DNA of 64,000 bases from JABLTI01 sp035528035 (GTDB lineage: Archaea > Asgardarchaeota > Heimdallarchaeia > JABLTI01), in contig DATKZI010000014.1 of assembly GCA_035528035.1 (NCBI GenBank), forward strand, positions 383,410-447,409, written 5' to 3'. The notes below the pieces were generated by a model, which saw only the letters and a list, made by a program, of their open reading frames with translations, searched no databases and was not told the origin of the DNA. Position numbers and translations under genes: made by a program. Below, piece by piece: positions 16,944 through 26,171 of the stretch; the stretch's first letter is position 1, and every line of letters begins with the position of its first letter.

Positions 16944-17906
16944 ATGGCTGAACAAAATATTATTTCCATGGGTAATGCTCCTCTTAATAAAATGAAATAT
17001 GCTAAAATAGTTACTATTATTGGGCTATGTATAAATCTCATTTTAGCTTCCTTGAAGGTAACTGTAAGTATAATAAGTAATAATCTTTCATTATTAGCTG
17101 ATGGTTTGGATTCAGGATTAGATTTAGCATCAACAATGTTGGGGTTTTTTGCTATAAGAATTGCAGATAGACCAGCAGATAAGGATCACCATTTTGGTCA
17201 TGGAAAAATAGAAAATCTTTTTTCAGTAGGTATTGCATTGTTACTAGTAGCTTCTTCAGGTATTATTGGCTTTCAAGCTGTTGATAAATTAATAAAACAT
17301 ACTTTACCAGAATTTTTAATCTATAATGTAATTGTTGCAAGCTCCAGTATTGTATTAAAAGCAGTACTTGTTTTTATAAATATTCGAATTGGTAAGAAGA
17401 TTAAATCACCAACTTTAATTGCTAACGGTTTGAATTTTCGAACCGATATTTTAACATCAGGAGTGGTATTGGTTTCTGTTATAATAGCACCTCTAACAGT
17501 AAATGGTTTTGATTTATATTGGGTAGATTCTATTATTGCATTAATGATAAGTGTAGTAATTATTTTCACAGCAATTAAAATTACTAAAGAAGCAGCAAAA
17601 GTTCTTCTGGATGAAAGTCCAAATCAAGAGATGGTCGATAGTATAGCTAAAATCGCTAAAAATCAAGAGGGAGTAAAAGATATAACAAATATTAGAGCTA
17701 GAGCCATTGGAGCTGAAAATATTCTTGTTGATTTAATTGTTCTTTTAAATCCAAAAATTACTATTGAGGAAGGACATAATATCGTTTGTCAATTAGAGAA
17801 AGTAATTATGGAACAATTACCTGTAAAATACTTACAAATCCATATGGAACCTTATCATTCTAATGAACCTGAGCAATGTGATCCCAAGGTGTCTGAAAAT
17901 GAATGA
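16944..17906 (+). CDS. Cation diffusion facilitator (metal efflux)
   Basis: This CDF exporter of 320 residues has six membrane helices and a cytosolic C-terminal domain. The transport-site pair in helix 2 is Asp 56 and Asp 60 (LDSGLD), next to the family motif DHHFGHGKIE. In helix 5, where zinc carriers such as YiiP have HxxxD, this protein has Asn 164 and Asp 168 (NFRTD). An Asn/Asp site is reported for several manganese-exporting members, so Mn(II) is plausible but unproven. The next gene overlaps its end by 8 bases, so the two are translationally coupled. Confidence 0.9.
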   Translation: MAEQNIISMGNAPLNKMKYAKIVTIIGLCINLILASLKVTVSIISNNLSLLADGLDSGLDLASTMLGFFAIRIADRPADKDHHFGHGKIENLFSVGIALLLVASSGIIGFQAVDKLIKHTLPEFLIYNVIVASSSIVLKAVLVFINIRIGKKIKSPTLIANGLNFRTDILTSGVVLVSVIIAPLTVNGFDLYWVDSIIALMISVVIIFTAIKITKEAAKVLLDESPNQEMVDSIAKIAKNQEGVKDITNIRARAIGAENILVDLIVLLNPKITIEEGHNIVCQLEKVIMEQLPVKYLQIHMEPYHSNEPEQCDPKVSENE

Positions 17907-18219
17907 CAGTAAAGAAGAGAGAGATGCTTCAAAAGAATTCATTTTAAAATCAAGTTATATTATTTTTCTAGTAATTGGAATAATAATATGCTCAGCAGCA
18001 ATATTAATTGGAACAATATATCTATTCAGCAACCCTGGTCTTACATCCGGTCTTATTTTTAGTGCAATATTAGTGTTCTTTTTGATTGTTCCAGTAATTT
18101 TATTATTAATTTTCTATTTCAAGAAAGTGAAAAAAATATCTTTCAAAGAAAATGAAGAAGAAGATTCTATAATGGAAAAGCCCAAAAGAGTTATACTTAT
18201 AGAAGAAAGATTAAAATAA
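17899..18219 (+). CDS. Small two-helix membrane protein
   Basis: This protein of 106 residues has no family I recognise. It has a short charged N-terminus, a helix pair (SSYIIFLVIGIIICSAAILIG and LIFSAILVFFLIVPVILLLI) and a lysine/glutamate-rich cytosolic tail of about 35 residues. I chose ATG 17899, which overlaps the end of the CDF gene (stop 17904-17906), over an in-frame start at 17863. The longer form would overlap the CDF gene by 44 bases and add a non-hydrophobic stretch unlike its neighbours. The coupling suggests work together with the metal exporter or the phosphodiesterase that starts 22 bases later. Confidence 0.7.
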   Translation: MNDSKEERDASKEFILKSSYIIFLVIGIIICSAAILIGTIYLFSNPGLTSGLIFSAILVFFLIVPVILLLIFYFKKVKKISFKENEEEDSIMEKPKRVILIEERLK

Positions 18220-18241
18220 AAATAACTTGGTGTAAAATTAA

Positions 18242-20080
18242 ATGGTAAAAAAGAAATTAAATGTTATTTTATTATGGTTTTTAGTAATTTTTACGATACA
18301 ATTAGCTGTAGGATTAAAAGCATTAAATGCTCAATTTTCTTTAAACAATCCTTTAGATATTAAGGATGAAGTAGCAGAAATTGATCTTATTGATATACCA
18401 AATAGAATTACTGATCAAGTATTATTTCTCTTTGTTGATGGAATGAGATATGATAAAATGCTTGAAGCAAATACCCCTAATATGGATAGATTACAAATAA
18501 ATGGGACATCTTATAGCAATTTTAGGTCTGTTTTACCAAGTTATAGTACTGTTAATTATGCTTCATTTGCTAGTGGGTCAAGTCCAAATTTTACTGAAGT
18601 TTATTCTAATGGATATAATGGTAATCTAATTTTACCAACATTGTATAGTTTGATAAATAGTAATGAACTCAATAAAAGTTTGATTACTGGAGGAACTTCA
18701 TGGGCGGATCTTTTTGGGGCTTATTCAGATTTGACAGTTAAAGTAGAAGTAGAAGGTTTTCATACATTAAAAGAAGGTATAGAAATTATGGTGGCGGTCC
18801 ATGAAACTATACCAGGAAATTTTAGCAAAATACAATTTATTGGATTTGAAGATGTTGATGCTGCAGGACATGAATTTGGAGCAGCATCATCTGTATATAT
18901 TGAAACCATCGAAACAATAGATACTTACATTGGTGAGATAATTGATTTGTACGATTCAATGGGACAATTAGAAAATACCACTATTATTTTATTCAGTGAT
19001 CATGGACATGCAGATGTGGGGGGACATGGTGCCAATGACAATGATCAAACACATGGAACATTGATAATGTCGGGAAAAGGAATAAGATATGAAAATACTA
19101 TCGTAACAGAGAGAGTTTGTATTAATTCAATAACTCCTACGGTATTAACTATGTTAGGAATATCTCTAGCACCATTAATGAATGGGAAGATTCTGGATGA
19201 TTATATAACTACAACTCTAAAACAAAACGCCCTTTATGCGATACAATCAGCTGAAATTATGATACAGCAAACAAATGAATCATTGAATAAAATCAAGGCG
19301 TTCTCTAAAGCAACTAGACAAATTTATGCTAACGATATAGAGATTTTAAAAGCAAATATTACTGAAGCAAAAACCAGTTATTCGTTAGCAAATTATTTTA
19401 CAGCTTATAATGATGTTAAGGAAACAACAATTACTATTAGAAAATTATTAGGAACAATGATATTTCAATACGATGCTATTAAACGATTATCGCGAACAAT
19501 TCTAATCATTGGATTAGCTGCTTTCTGTTCAGTGTTAATTTTCTTTTTACAGCAAAGGAAGATTATTGAAATTTGTCATCAAAAAATTTTGGCAAAAGAA
19601 TTGTTACTGCCTGAAATTATTACTGCATTTACAGCTTTTATTATAGGAGTAATAATTTTTGCTAGTTTCAAAGCAGGTTTTAGTGCAACAAATTTTAATA
19701 GCGTTAAACAAACTGTGCCACCAATAATGATAACTTTTGGGGTGCAAGTTTTCATATTAATATTCTTACCTTGGTTTCTTGTCTATATCTTAAAACATAA
19801 GAAACAATCTGAAAAGAAGAAATTCAAAGAATGGCGACCATTATTTATGCGTGGTTCAATTGGAGCAATTTTCTTTGGCACGTTACCAATTTTTGGTTAC
19901 TTTATATATGTAATAACAGTTTTTGAACCTTGGCCTAATTGGTATTTCCCACCAATAAATGATGTCTATGCATTTATGACAATCGGTATCTTAGGTTGTG
20001 TTTTCATTTTAATTGCATTAATTCAGCAATTTGTGCTTATTGGATTAGATATAAAGCTTGGAAAACAAAGTATTAGCTAG
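18242..20080 (+). CDS. Membrane-bound phosphodiesterase of the alkaline phosphatase superfamily
   Basis: The 612 residues show an N-terminal signal-anchor helix (about 7-24), an extracellular type I phosphodiesterase domain (about 58-310) and about five C-terminal membrane helices (about 410-605). Metal and nucleophile residues of the superfamily are visible: Asp 66 (FVDGMRYD), a Thr near 103 (PSYSTVNY), Asp 206 and His 210 (DVDAAGH), Asp 253 and His 254 (SDHGH) and His 271. The domain order recalls eukaryotic GPI ethanolamine-phosphate transferases (PIG-N/O/G), which also join an ectodomain of this fold to many C-terminal helices. A role in placing or removing phospho-groups on surface lipids or glycans is inferred. 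Confidence 0.85.
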   Translation: MVKKKLNVILLWFLVIFTIQLAVGLKALNAQFSLNNPLDIKDEVAEIDLIDIPNRITDQVLFLFVDGMRYDKMLEANTPNMDRLQINGTSYSNFRSVLPSYSTVNYASFASGSSPNFTEVYSNGYNGNLILPTLYSLINSNELNKSLITGGTSWADLFGAYSDLTVKVEVEGFHTLKEGIEIMVAVHETIPGNFSKIQFIGFEDVDAAGHEFGAASSVYIETIETIDTYIGEIIDLYDSMGQLENTTIILFSDHGHADVGGHGANDNDQTHGTLIMSGKGIRYENTIVTERVCINSITPTVLTMLGISLAPLMNGKILDDYITTTLKQNALYAIQSAEIMIQQTNESLNKIKAFSKATRQIYANDIEILKANITEAKTSYSLANYFTAYNDVKETTITIRKLLGTMIFQYDAIKRLSRTILIIGLAAFCSVLIFFLQQRKIIEICHQKILAKELLLPEIITAFTAFIIGVIIFASFKAGFSATNFNSVKQTVPPIMITFGVQVFILIFLPWFLVYILKHKKQSEKKKFKEWRPLFMRGSIGAIFFGTLPIFGYFIYVITVFEPWPNWYFPPINDVYAFMTIGILGCVFILIALIQQFVLIGLDIKLGKQSIS

Positions 20081-20207
20081 TTTTTTTGTATTTACAACTA
20101 ATACTTCTATTCTCTTTTTAAATTAAAAATCCGATTTGATAATCTTTGTCAGAAAAAATTTTTTACTTTATAATTGTATATTAATATAAAATCATTTTTC
20201 GGAGGTA

Positions 20208-20663
20208 ATGACTATATCAGATAAAGATCAAATCGAAGAAAGCCCATTTAAAACAACTGATGAAGCAATTTTAGCAGAACTAAAAGCAATAAAAGAATTA
20301 CTTAGTCCAAAAGAAGAAGAAAAACTTCCAGAAGTAATAAAAAAGAAGAGATTCCATAGAGTTAGGAGTTTTGGTACTGAATTCATACTATTTGTCAGAA
20401 AATACAAGGTTCTTGGACTTGCTGTTGCATTTATTATGGCTACCTATATTGGGCTTTTAGTGCAATCTTTAGTAAATGATATTATAATGCCAGTTTTTCA
20501 ATATATTCCAGGTTTGAAAAATCTAGATAGTTTAGCTGATTGGCAAGTGGGTCCATTCTTTATTGGAAGTTTCATTTCGACCATAATTATTTTCATTATA
20601 ATATCGTTTGTTTTGTTCTTAATAGTAAAAATAGGATCTAAATTAGGTTTAGATAAAGATTAA
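20208..20663 (+). CDS. mscL: MscL-like mechanosensitive channel
   Basis: This protein of 151 residues has an acidic N-terminal extension of about 55 residues before the MscL core. The first pore helix reads GLAVAFIMATYIGLLVQSLVNDIIMP, as in MscL (first part GLAVAFIMATYIGLLVQSLV). A periplasmic loop and a second helix (ISTIIIFIIISFVLFLIVKIG) follow. MscL releases solutes when membrane tension rises. The ATG at 20208 lies only one base after GGAGGT (20201-20206), too close for normal pairing. An ATA codon at 20214 would have ideal spacing, so the true start may be unusual or the match may be chance. Confidence 0.85.
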   Translation: MTISDKDQIEESPFKTTDEAILAELKAIKELLSPKEEEKLPEVIKKKRFHRVRSFGTEFILFVRKYKVLGLAVAFIMATYIGLLVQSLVNDIIMPVFQYIPGLKNLDSLADWQVGPFFIGSFISTIIIFIIISFVLFLIVKIGSKLGLDKD

Positions 20664-20666
20664 TAG

Positions 20667-20697
20667 TAACCAAAAATTTGGTTATTATTTTTTTTTA
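20667..20697 (+). terminator. Hairpin terminator between convergent mscL and guaA
   Basis: An 8-base stem (TAACCAAA/TTTGGTTA, 20667-20684) is followed by a T-rich tract with ten consecutive T (about 20688-20697), directly after the mscL stop. The stem is symmetrical, but the T run supports the rightward transcript only. Confidence 0.65.
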
Positions 20698-22260
20698 TTC
20701 CCATTCGATTGTTGCAGGTGGTTTTGAAGTAATATCATAGACTATTCGATTTACCTTTTTAACCTCATTTATTATTCTATTAGAGATAATTCCCAAAGTT
20801 TCATAAGGAATTTTAGACCAATCAGCAGTCATAGCATCCACCGAATCAACTGACCGTAAAACCACAGTCCATTCATAGGTTCTTTCATCACCTTGAACAC
20901 CAACAGATTTCACAGGCAATAATACAGAGAAACTTTGCCAATAGTTATTATATTCTCCTCGATTTTTTAACTCCTCAAGAAAAATAGCATCCACTTCTTT
21001 TAAAGTATCAAGTTTTTCTTGTGTTATTTCACCTAAAATACGAACAGATAATCCAGGACCTGGAAATGGATGACGATCTATCAAATCTTTAGGAATGTTA
21101 AGTAAACGACCAACTTTCCTTACTTCATCTTTGTATAGTTCTTTCAATGGTTCAATCACTTTCATTGACATTTTATCGGGAAGGGTTACATTATGATGAC
21201 TCTTAATTTTAGCAGCTGTTTTTGATGGTTGAGCAGATTCTATTCGATCAGGATAAATTGTTCCTTGTGCTAAAAAGCCAAATGAGCCGAATTTTTTCTC
21301 AAGGTGCTTTTCAAATGTTTCAAATACTTCAATGAATTTATAGCCAATAATTTTTCTTTTTTCTTCTGGATCAATCACACCTTTGACAGCATTCAGAAAA
21401 TTTTCACGTTCGTTCAATCTGTAAAAATTAGTAAAGTTTAATTCCTTTTTGAAAAAACGTTCTACTTGTTCTGGCTCGTTTTTTCTCATAAAACCATGAT
21501 CAACAAAAACACAATAGAGATGATCACCAATTGCTTTGTGAAGCAAAATAGCTGATACAGTGGAATCTACCCCTCCACTTACACCAATAAGAATTCGATT
21601 ATTACCAACAATTTCCTGGATTTCTTTAATTTGATTATCAATATATCCTTCCATGGACCAATTTTTTTCTAGTTTACTGATAGTAAAAAGAAAATTACTC
21701 AATAATTGATTACCATTATCAGTATGAACAACTTCAGGATGGAATTGGAGACCAAAAATATTTTTCTCAAGATTTTCGAAAGCAGCAATAGAACAATTTT
21801 CACTTGAAGCAGTGATTGTGAAACCTTCTGGAAGCATTGTTACTTTATCACCATGGGACATCCACACACTATTTTCATGCTCAAATCCTTGAAACAAATG
21901 TTGATTATTTTGGATTTTTATAATAGTTTTACCATATTCATTTTGATTTCCTGGAGAAACTTTTCCACCAAAATATAGTGATATGAATTGATGCCCATAA
22001 CATAAACCGAGTATAGGAATATTTTGTTCTTCCAAAAAGGACATCGTTTCTTTAGAAACCTTAGGAGCATGTTTTGTATAAACACTATTCGGTCCACCTG
22101 AGAAGATGATAGATTTTACATTTTTCTTAATTAGCTCATTGGGTGTAACATCCCAAGAGAAAATTTCAGAAAGAACCCCTAGATCCCTTACCCTACGTGC
22201 AATTAGATGAGTATATTGACCACCAAAATCAATTACTGCTACAATATTAGTATTCATCAA
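20695..22260 (-). CDS. guaA: GMP synthase (glutamine-hydrolysing), fused form
   Basis: The 521 residues contain both parts of GMP synthase. The N-terminal class I glutamine amidotransferase has the nucleophile in LGLCYGHQF and the His/Glu in LQFHPEV. The ATP pyrophosphatase has the P-loop GVSGGVDST, followed by the C-terminal dimerisation domain ending in PPATIEWE. It converts XMP to GMP with glutamine and ATP, the last step of guanine nucleotide synthesis. Many archaea encode these two parts as separate proteins; here they are one chain as in bacteria and eukaryotes. The gene is single and its stop overlaps the shared terminator region. Confidence 0.96.
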   Translation of the reverse strand: MMNTNIVAVIDFGGQYTHLIARRVRDLGVLSEIFSWDVTPNELIKKNVKSIIFSGGPNSVYTKHAPKVSKETMSFLEEQNIPILGLCYGHQFISLYFGGKVSPGNQNEYGKTIIKIQNNQHLFQGFEHENSVWMSHGDKVTMLPEGFTITASSENCSIAAFENLEKNIFGLQFHPEVVHTDNGNQLLSNFLFTISKLEKNWSMEGYIDNQIKEIQEIVGNNRILIGVSGGVDSTVSAILLHKAIGDHLYCVFVDHGFMRKNEPEQVERFFKKELNFTNFYRLNERENFLNAVKGVIDPEEKRKIIGYKFIEVFETFEKHLEKKFGSFGFLAQGTIYPDRIESAQPSKTAAKIKSHHNVTLPDKMSMKVIEPLKELYKDEVRKVGRLLNIPKDLIDRHPFPGPGLSVRILGEITQEKLDTLKEVDAIFLEELKNRGEYNNYWQSFSVLLPVKSVGVQGDERTYEWTVVLRSVDSVDAMTADWSKIPYETLGIISNRIINEVKKVNRIVYDITSKPPATIEWE

Positions 22261-22473
22261 TAGTTTTCCAACTATGCTACAAAAAGAACTATCCTTTTTA
22301 ACTGTTCAGTTTATATTATTATGTTAATTTTTATTAGAATGACCAAAATAAAATACCATCATTATTTTTTTAGACAGAACATATTATATGAACTATGAAT
22401 TTGGAATTTAAGACTACATTATTAAATTACTATAACATTTAGTATAATATCAGCTTCGGGGAAATAAGGGCCT

Positions 22474-25400
22474 ATGAAATTAGAAAGCAGTAAAATTAGA
22501 AAAATAAAATTTACCTTATTTATTGGAATTCAGATAATTATTATTCTAATGAACAGTTTTGTACTAGTGAATTCTTTAAAGCCTTCAACCGAAGAGAATT
22601 TTATTGATGTATCTGCTGAAAATATGGATATAGTTAAATCGAATTTAATTGATCATCCGACATATGCTCCATTATCATATACACCGAAAGCATTACCTGA
22701 AACAGGAACAGGAATTAATTGGGGCAATTTTTCAATTATTGATCAACCTTATCAACCAATTACCCCTCGAGTAGCTATTGATTTTTATAATAATTCACAC
22801 CTTTTTTGGTCAAATTATAAGAATGGTCGGTCTCTTTTCCATCAAATTGTCTATAAAAATGGAACTATCGGAGAACAAGAATTAATTTATAATCAGTTAA
22901 GTGGAACAGAAATAAAGTGTGATGCAGTAGCTGATGTATTTGGTAATATTCATTTAGCTTTCTCTTGGGGAAGTGGTACCTCTGGTCAAAAAACTTTCTA
23001 TAAAAAATGGTCAAATGGATCTTGGAGCGAACTTGAGCGAGTGGATTTTGGTATGGATGAAAATGGAGGAGCAATACCTGCACATTCACCAGAATTAGCT
23101 GTTACTAATAATGGGATACCACACATTCTTTGGTCAGGCAAAGTATTATCATTACCGAATTTATTATACCGACCCATTTATTACCAAAGAAGAATAGGAC
23201 CAAATCAATGGAGTCAAGTAGTACATACAAGTTACGCTGAACCCGGTAATTATAAAATGATTATAACTCCTAATGATGTTGTACATGTTTTACTTTCACA
23301 AAGAACGGGAAATACCTATGTAGCGTATCAAGAAATTAACTATTATGATAAGGATATTGAGGAAAATAATTGGGGATTACAAGAGAATCTATTATCTGAA
23401 GTAATGGAAAAAACAGCTGTAGTTGTACCAACACCTGAAATGATCGCGATAGATAATACAGTATACTGCTATTTCTTATCTATTAATAGTTTTACAGCTG
23501 GATTATATAATATTGTTAAATCAGGTCAAACTTGGAGTAATTATAATTTATTAACAACTAATATTTCAATTTATGGAACAATAAGATTGTCAGGAGCAGC
23601 ATCAAAAAGAGGGGACCTAATATTAACATGGCCAAAGAATGATTATAATGGGGGTTTATTCAGAGGAGGAATTTTTCATCAAACATATATTAATGATATA
23701 GATGAATATTCAGAGCCTTATTATATAAATGAAGAACAAGTAACAGGTGTAGAACCAACTTTAGTTTATAATCAGAAAACTGATACATTACATTTAGTTT
23801 GGTGGGATTATTTAGCTGGAACATCTACAAAAGCACTCTTTTATACAGAAGGATTCTTTGATACGGATATGGATGGATTATCAAATGAAGATGAAGTAAA
23901 TATCTATGGTACAAATCCAATTAAAGCTGATACAGATGAAGATATGATTGATGATGGGGAGGAAATAAAATTAGGATTAGATCCACTAAATCCTGATGAA
24001 GATTCTGATCTAATTTTGGATGGTTGGGAGATTAGCTATGGATATGACCCTTTTAACAGCACCGATGCAGGAATTGATTTTGATTTAGATGGTCTTACCA
24101 CATATTATGAATTTACTAATCAAACAAATCCAAATTTAAATGATACAGATACAGATGGGTTATTGGATGGAGAGGAAGTAACTGTATATTTTACTAATCC
24201 TACAAAAGCTGACACCGATAATGACCTTTTAACTGATGGAGTAGAATTATTTACTTATTTTACAAATCCGTTGAATAATGACACAGAAAATGATGGTATG
24301 CCAGATGGCTATGAGATTTTTAATGGACTGGATCCGTTAGTAAACGATTCACTGGATGATCCTGATTTCGACACCTTAACCAATTACTTTGAATATACTG
24401 TTGGAACAAATCCGAATTCAAACGATACAGATGCAGATTTGTTAACTGATTATGAAGAATTATTCATTTATTTCACAAATCCATTACTATTGGATTCGGA
24501 CACAGATGGGTTAGATGATCATTATGAAATAGTAATCGATCCTCTTGATACTAGATATTTAACGAATAATATATACCAAACAAATCCATTAAAAAGTGAT
24601 ACAGACATGGATTCACTTTCAGACCTTTTTGAAATAAATGTTTCACTCACGAATCCAATAAAGAATGATACAGATAATGACTTGATGTTAGATGGATATG
24701 AATTGCTGTTTGGTTTAAATCCCTTTGTTGATGATTCTGCAGCTGATTATGATAATGATAGATTATCTAACTATCTTGAATTTTTATTATCAAGTAATCC
24801 ATTCGACGCAGACACAGATGATGATCGAGTCACAGATTATGAAGAGTATATTCTCGGAACTGATCTTAATAAAATTGATACGGATGGAGATGGTTTGACA
24901 GATTATCTCGAGTTCAAATATTGGCATACAAACGCTACTAATCCAGATACGGATTACGATGGTTTAAATGATTTATTTGAGCTCTATGTTTTCGGTTCTA
25001 GCCCTACCAATCCAGACACAGATGGAGATGGTCTTATAGATGGCGATGAAGTTTATATTTATGGATCTCATCCTGCTTTTGTTGACACAGATGGAGATGG
25101 GTTAACAGATCCTCAAGAAGTAGCATTTGGTTCTTTCCCCTATATGATGGATTCCGATGAAGATGGTATGCTGGACTTTTTTGAATATACTTATGGTTTT
25201 AATCCTCTTATTGATGATTCCAAAAATGATCCTGATGGTGATAATTTAATAAATCTCGATGAGTTTTGGTTCAATTCTAATCCACTAATAAATGATACAG
25301 ATGGGGATATGCTTACAGATTACGAAGAGGCTTACATTTACCTCTCTTCACCAATTAGACAAGATTCAGATTTTGATGCAATTGGTGATTATGATGAAAT

Positions 25401-25773
25401 AATGGTCTATAATACTTCACCTATTGATCCTGATTGCGATGATGATAATTTAAAGGATGGACAGGAAGTATTGCAATATTTAACAGATCCTCACTTATAT
25501 GATACTGATTCAGATAGCTTTAGTGATTATGAGGAAATTCAAGCTGGTACTAATCCTTTAGATAGTTCAAGTAATCCCTCCCATCGAAATTTTATTATCA
25601 TAATTTCTGTTTTCAGTAGTATTGTTGGAGGTTTGCTTTTCTATTATCTTACTCCTATTCTATTCCTCCATTTAAGAAATAGAGGAGAAAAAGAATGGAT
25701 GAGACAAGGCATCTTAATTCGACAGAAAAAACATGATGAAATGTTAAATGGTAAAAATGATTCACCTAAATGA
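22474..25773 (+). CDS. Large surface protein with 24 calcium-loop repeats
   Basis: The 1099-residue protein begins with a hydrophobic signal (about 13-34). An ectodomain of about 400 residues follows, with repeating Trp/Phe-rich strands and Asp/Asn turns that look like a beta-propeller. From residue 463 there are 24 copies of a DxDxDxLxDxxE loop spaced about 22-30 residues apart, each followed by Tyr and NP, as in thrombospondin type 3/EF-like repeats. It ends with a membrane helix (FIIIISVFSSIVGGLLFYYL) and a basic tail. The loops probably bind calcium and stiffen a stalk that holds the N-terminal domain away from the cell. Ligand unknown. The gene is single. Confidence 0.85.
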   Translation: MKLESSKIRKIKFTLFIGIQIIIILMNSFVLVNSLKPSTEENFIDVSAENMDIVKSNLIDHPTYAPLSYTPKALPETGTGINWGNFSIIDQPYQPITPRVAIDFYNNSHLFWSNYKNGRSLFHQIVYKNGTIGEQELIYNQLSGTEIKCDAVADVFGNIHLAFSWGSGTSGQKTFYKKWSNGSWSELERVDFGMDENGGAIPAHSPELAVTNNGIPHILWSGKVLSLPNLLYRPIYYQRRIGPNQWSQVVHTSYAEPGNYKMIITPNDVVHVLLSQRTGNTYVAYQEINYYDKDIEENNWGLQENLLSEVMEKTAVVVPTPEMIAIDNTVYCYFLSINSFTAGLYNIVKSGQTWSNYNLLTTNISIYGTIRLSGAASKRGDLILTWPKNDYNGGLFRGGIFHQTYINDIDEYSEPYYINEEQVTGVEPTLVYNQKTDTLHLVWWDYLAGTSTKALFYTEGFFDTDMDGLSNEDEVNIYGTNPIKADTDEDMIDDGEEIKLGLDPLNPDEDSDLILDGWEISYGYDPFNSTDAGIDFDLDGLTTYYEFTNQTNPNLNDTDTDGLLDGEEVTVYFTNPTKADTDNDLLTDGVELFTYFTNPLNNDTENDGMPDGYEIFNGLDPLVNDSLDDPDFDTLTNYFEYTVGTNPNSNDTDADLLTDYEELFIYFTNPLLLDSDTDGLDDHYEIVIDPLDTRYLTNNIYQTNPLKSDTDMDSLSDLFEINVSLTNPIKNDTDNDLMLDGYELLFGLNPFVDDSAADYDNDRLSNYLEFLLSSNPFDADTDDDRVTDYEEYILGTDLNKIDTDGDGLTDYLEFKYWHTNATNPDTDYDGLNDLFELYVFGSSPTNPDTDGDGLIDGDEVYIYGSHPAFVDTDGDGLTDPQEVAFGSFPYMMDSDEDGMLDFFEYTYGFNPLIDDSKNDPDGDNLINLDEFWFNSNPLINDTDGDMLTDYEEAYIYLSSPIRQDSDFDAIGDYDEIMVYNTSPIDPDCDDDNLKDGQEVLQYLTDPHLYDTDSDSFSDYEEIQAGTNPLDSSSNPSHRNFIIIISVFSSIVGGLLFYYLTPILFLHLRNRGEKEWMRQGILIRQKKHDEMLNGKNDSPK
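23860..25575 (+). repeat. Coding repeat: 24 calcium-binding loops
   Basis: In the translated sequence, loops start DTDMDGLSNEDE and end DTDSDSFSDYEE. About a third are near-ideal (for example DTDGDGLTD), mostly in the C-terminal half. Loops 2, 6, 8, 9 and 12 have lost the Gly at position 6, which may lower calcium affinity. Copies have diverged enough that the DNA itself is not an obvious tandem repeat. Confidence 0.85.
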
Positions 25774-25814
25774 TCTTTATCAGAATCTATCACACGAATT
25801 TCATTGCCTTTATT

Positions 25815-26102
25815 CTATTCTTTTGATAAATGCTTAATTGTAGCCATTAATATATTAGCGTTTTTTTGTAAAACATAAGTATTCGTTAGAATTCCTTTTG
25901 TTGTTTTAATTTGGATTTTTTTTAGCACATTTGCTTCTATAAGAATTTTCAAGTGTGATTCGATAGTTGATCTATGTAAAGACATTTTTTGGGCAATCTC
26001 ATTCGTGTTAACTATCCCTCTTTGGACATAATCAATTATTTCCAATCTTGTAGCAGAAGCAAATGCTTTCATTAGATTTTCTAATTCTTTATAAGTACTC
26101 AT
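25815..26102 (-). CDS. ArsR-like winged-helix regulator
   Basis: This small DNA-binding protein of 95 residues has the ArsR-type winged helix: FASATRLEIIDYVQRG (helix 1-2), NTNEIAQKMSLHRSTIESHLKIL (helix-turn-helix) and a wing containing TTKGILTNTYVL. No cysteine or other metal ligand is present, so it is not a classic metal sensor. It lies 69 bases downstream of the sirtuin gene on the same strand and convergent with the surface-protein gene. Target and signal unknown. Confidence 0.85.
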   Translation of the reverse strand: MSTYKELENLMKAFASATRLEIIDYVQRGIVNTNEIAQKMSLHRSTIESHLKILIEANVLKKIQIKTTKGILTNTYVLQKNANILMATIKHLSKE

Positions 26103-26171
26103 CAGTAGTCACTTAACAATTGGTTTAAGGTTCAAATTCACTGATACCTTTCCAATATATCTATTATACTT

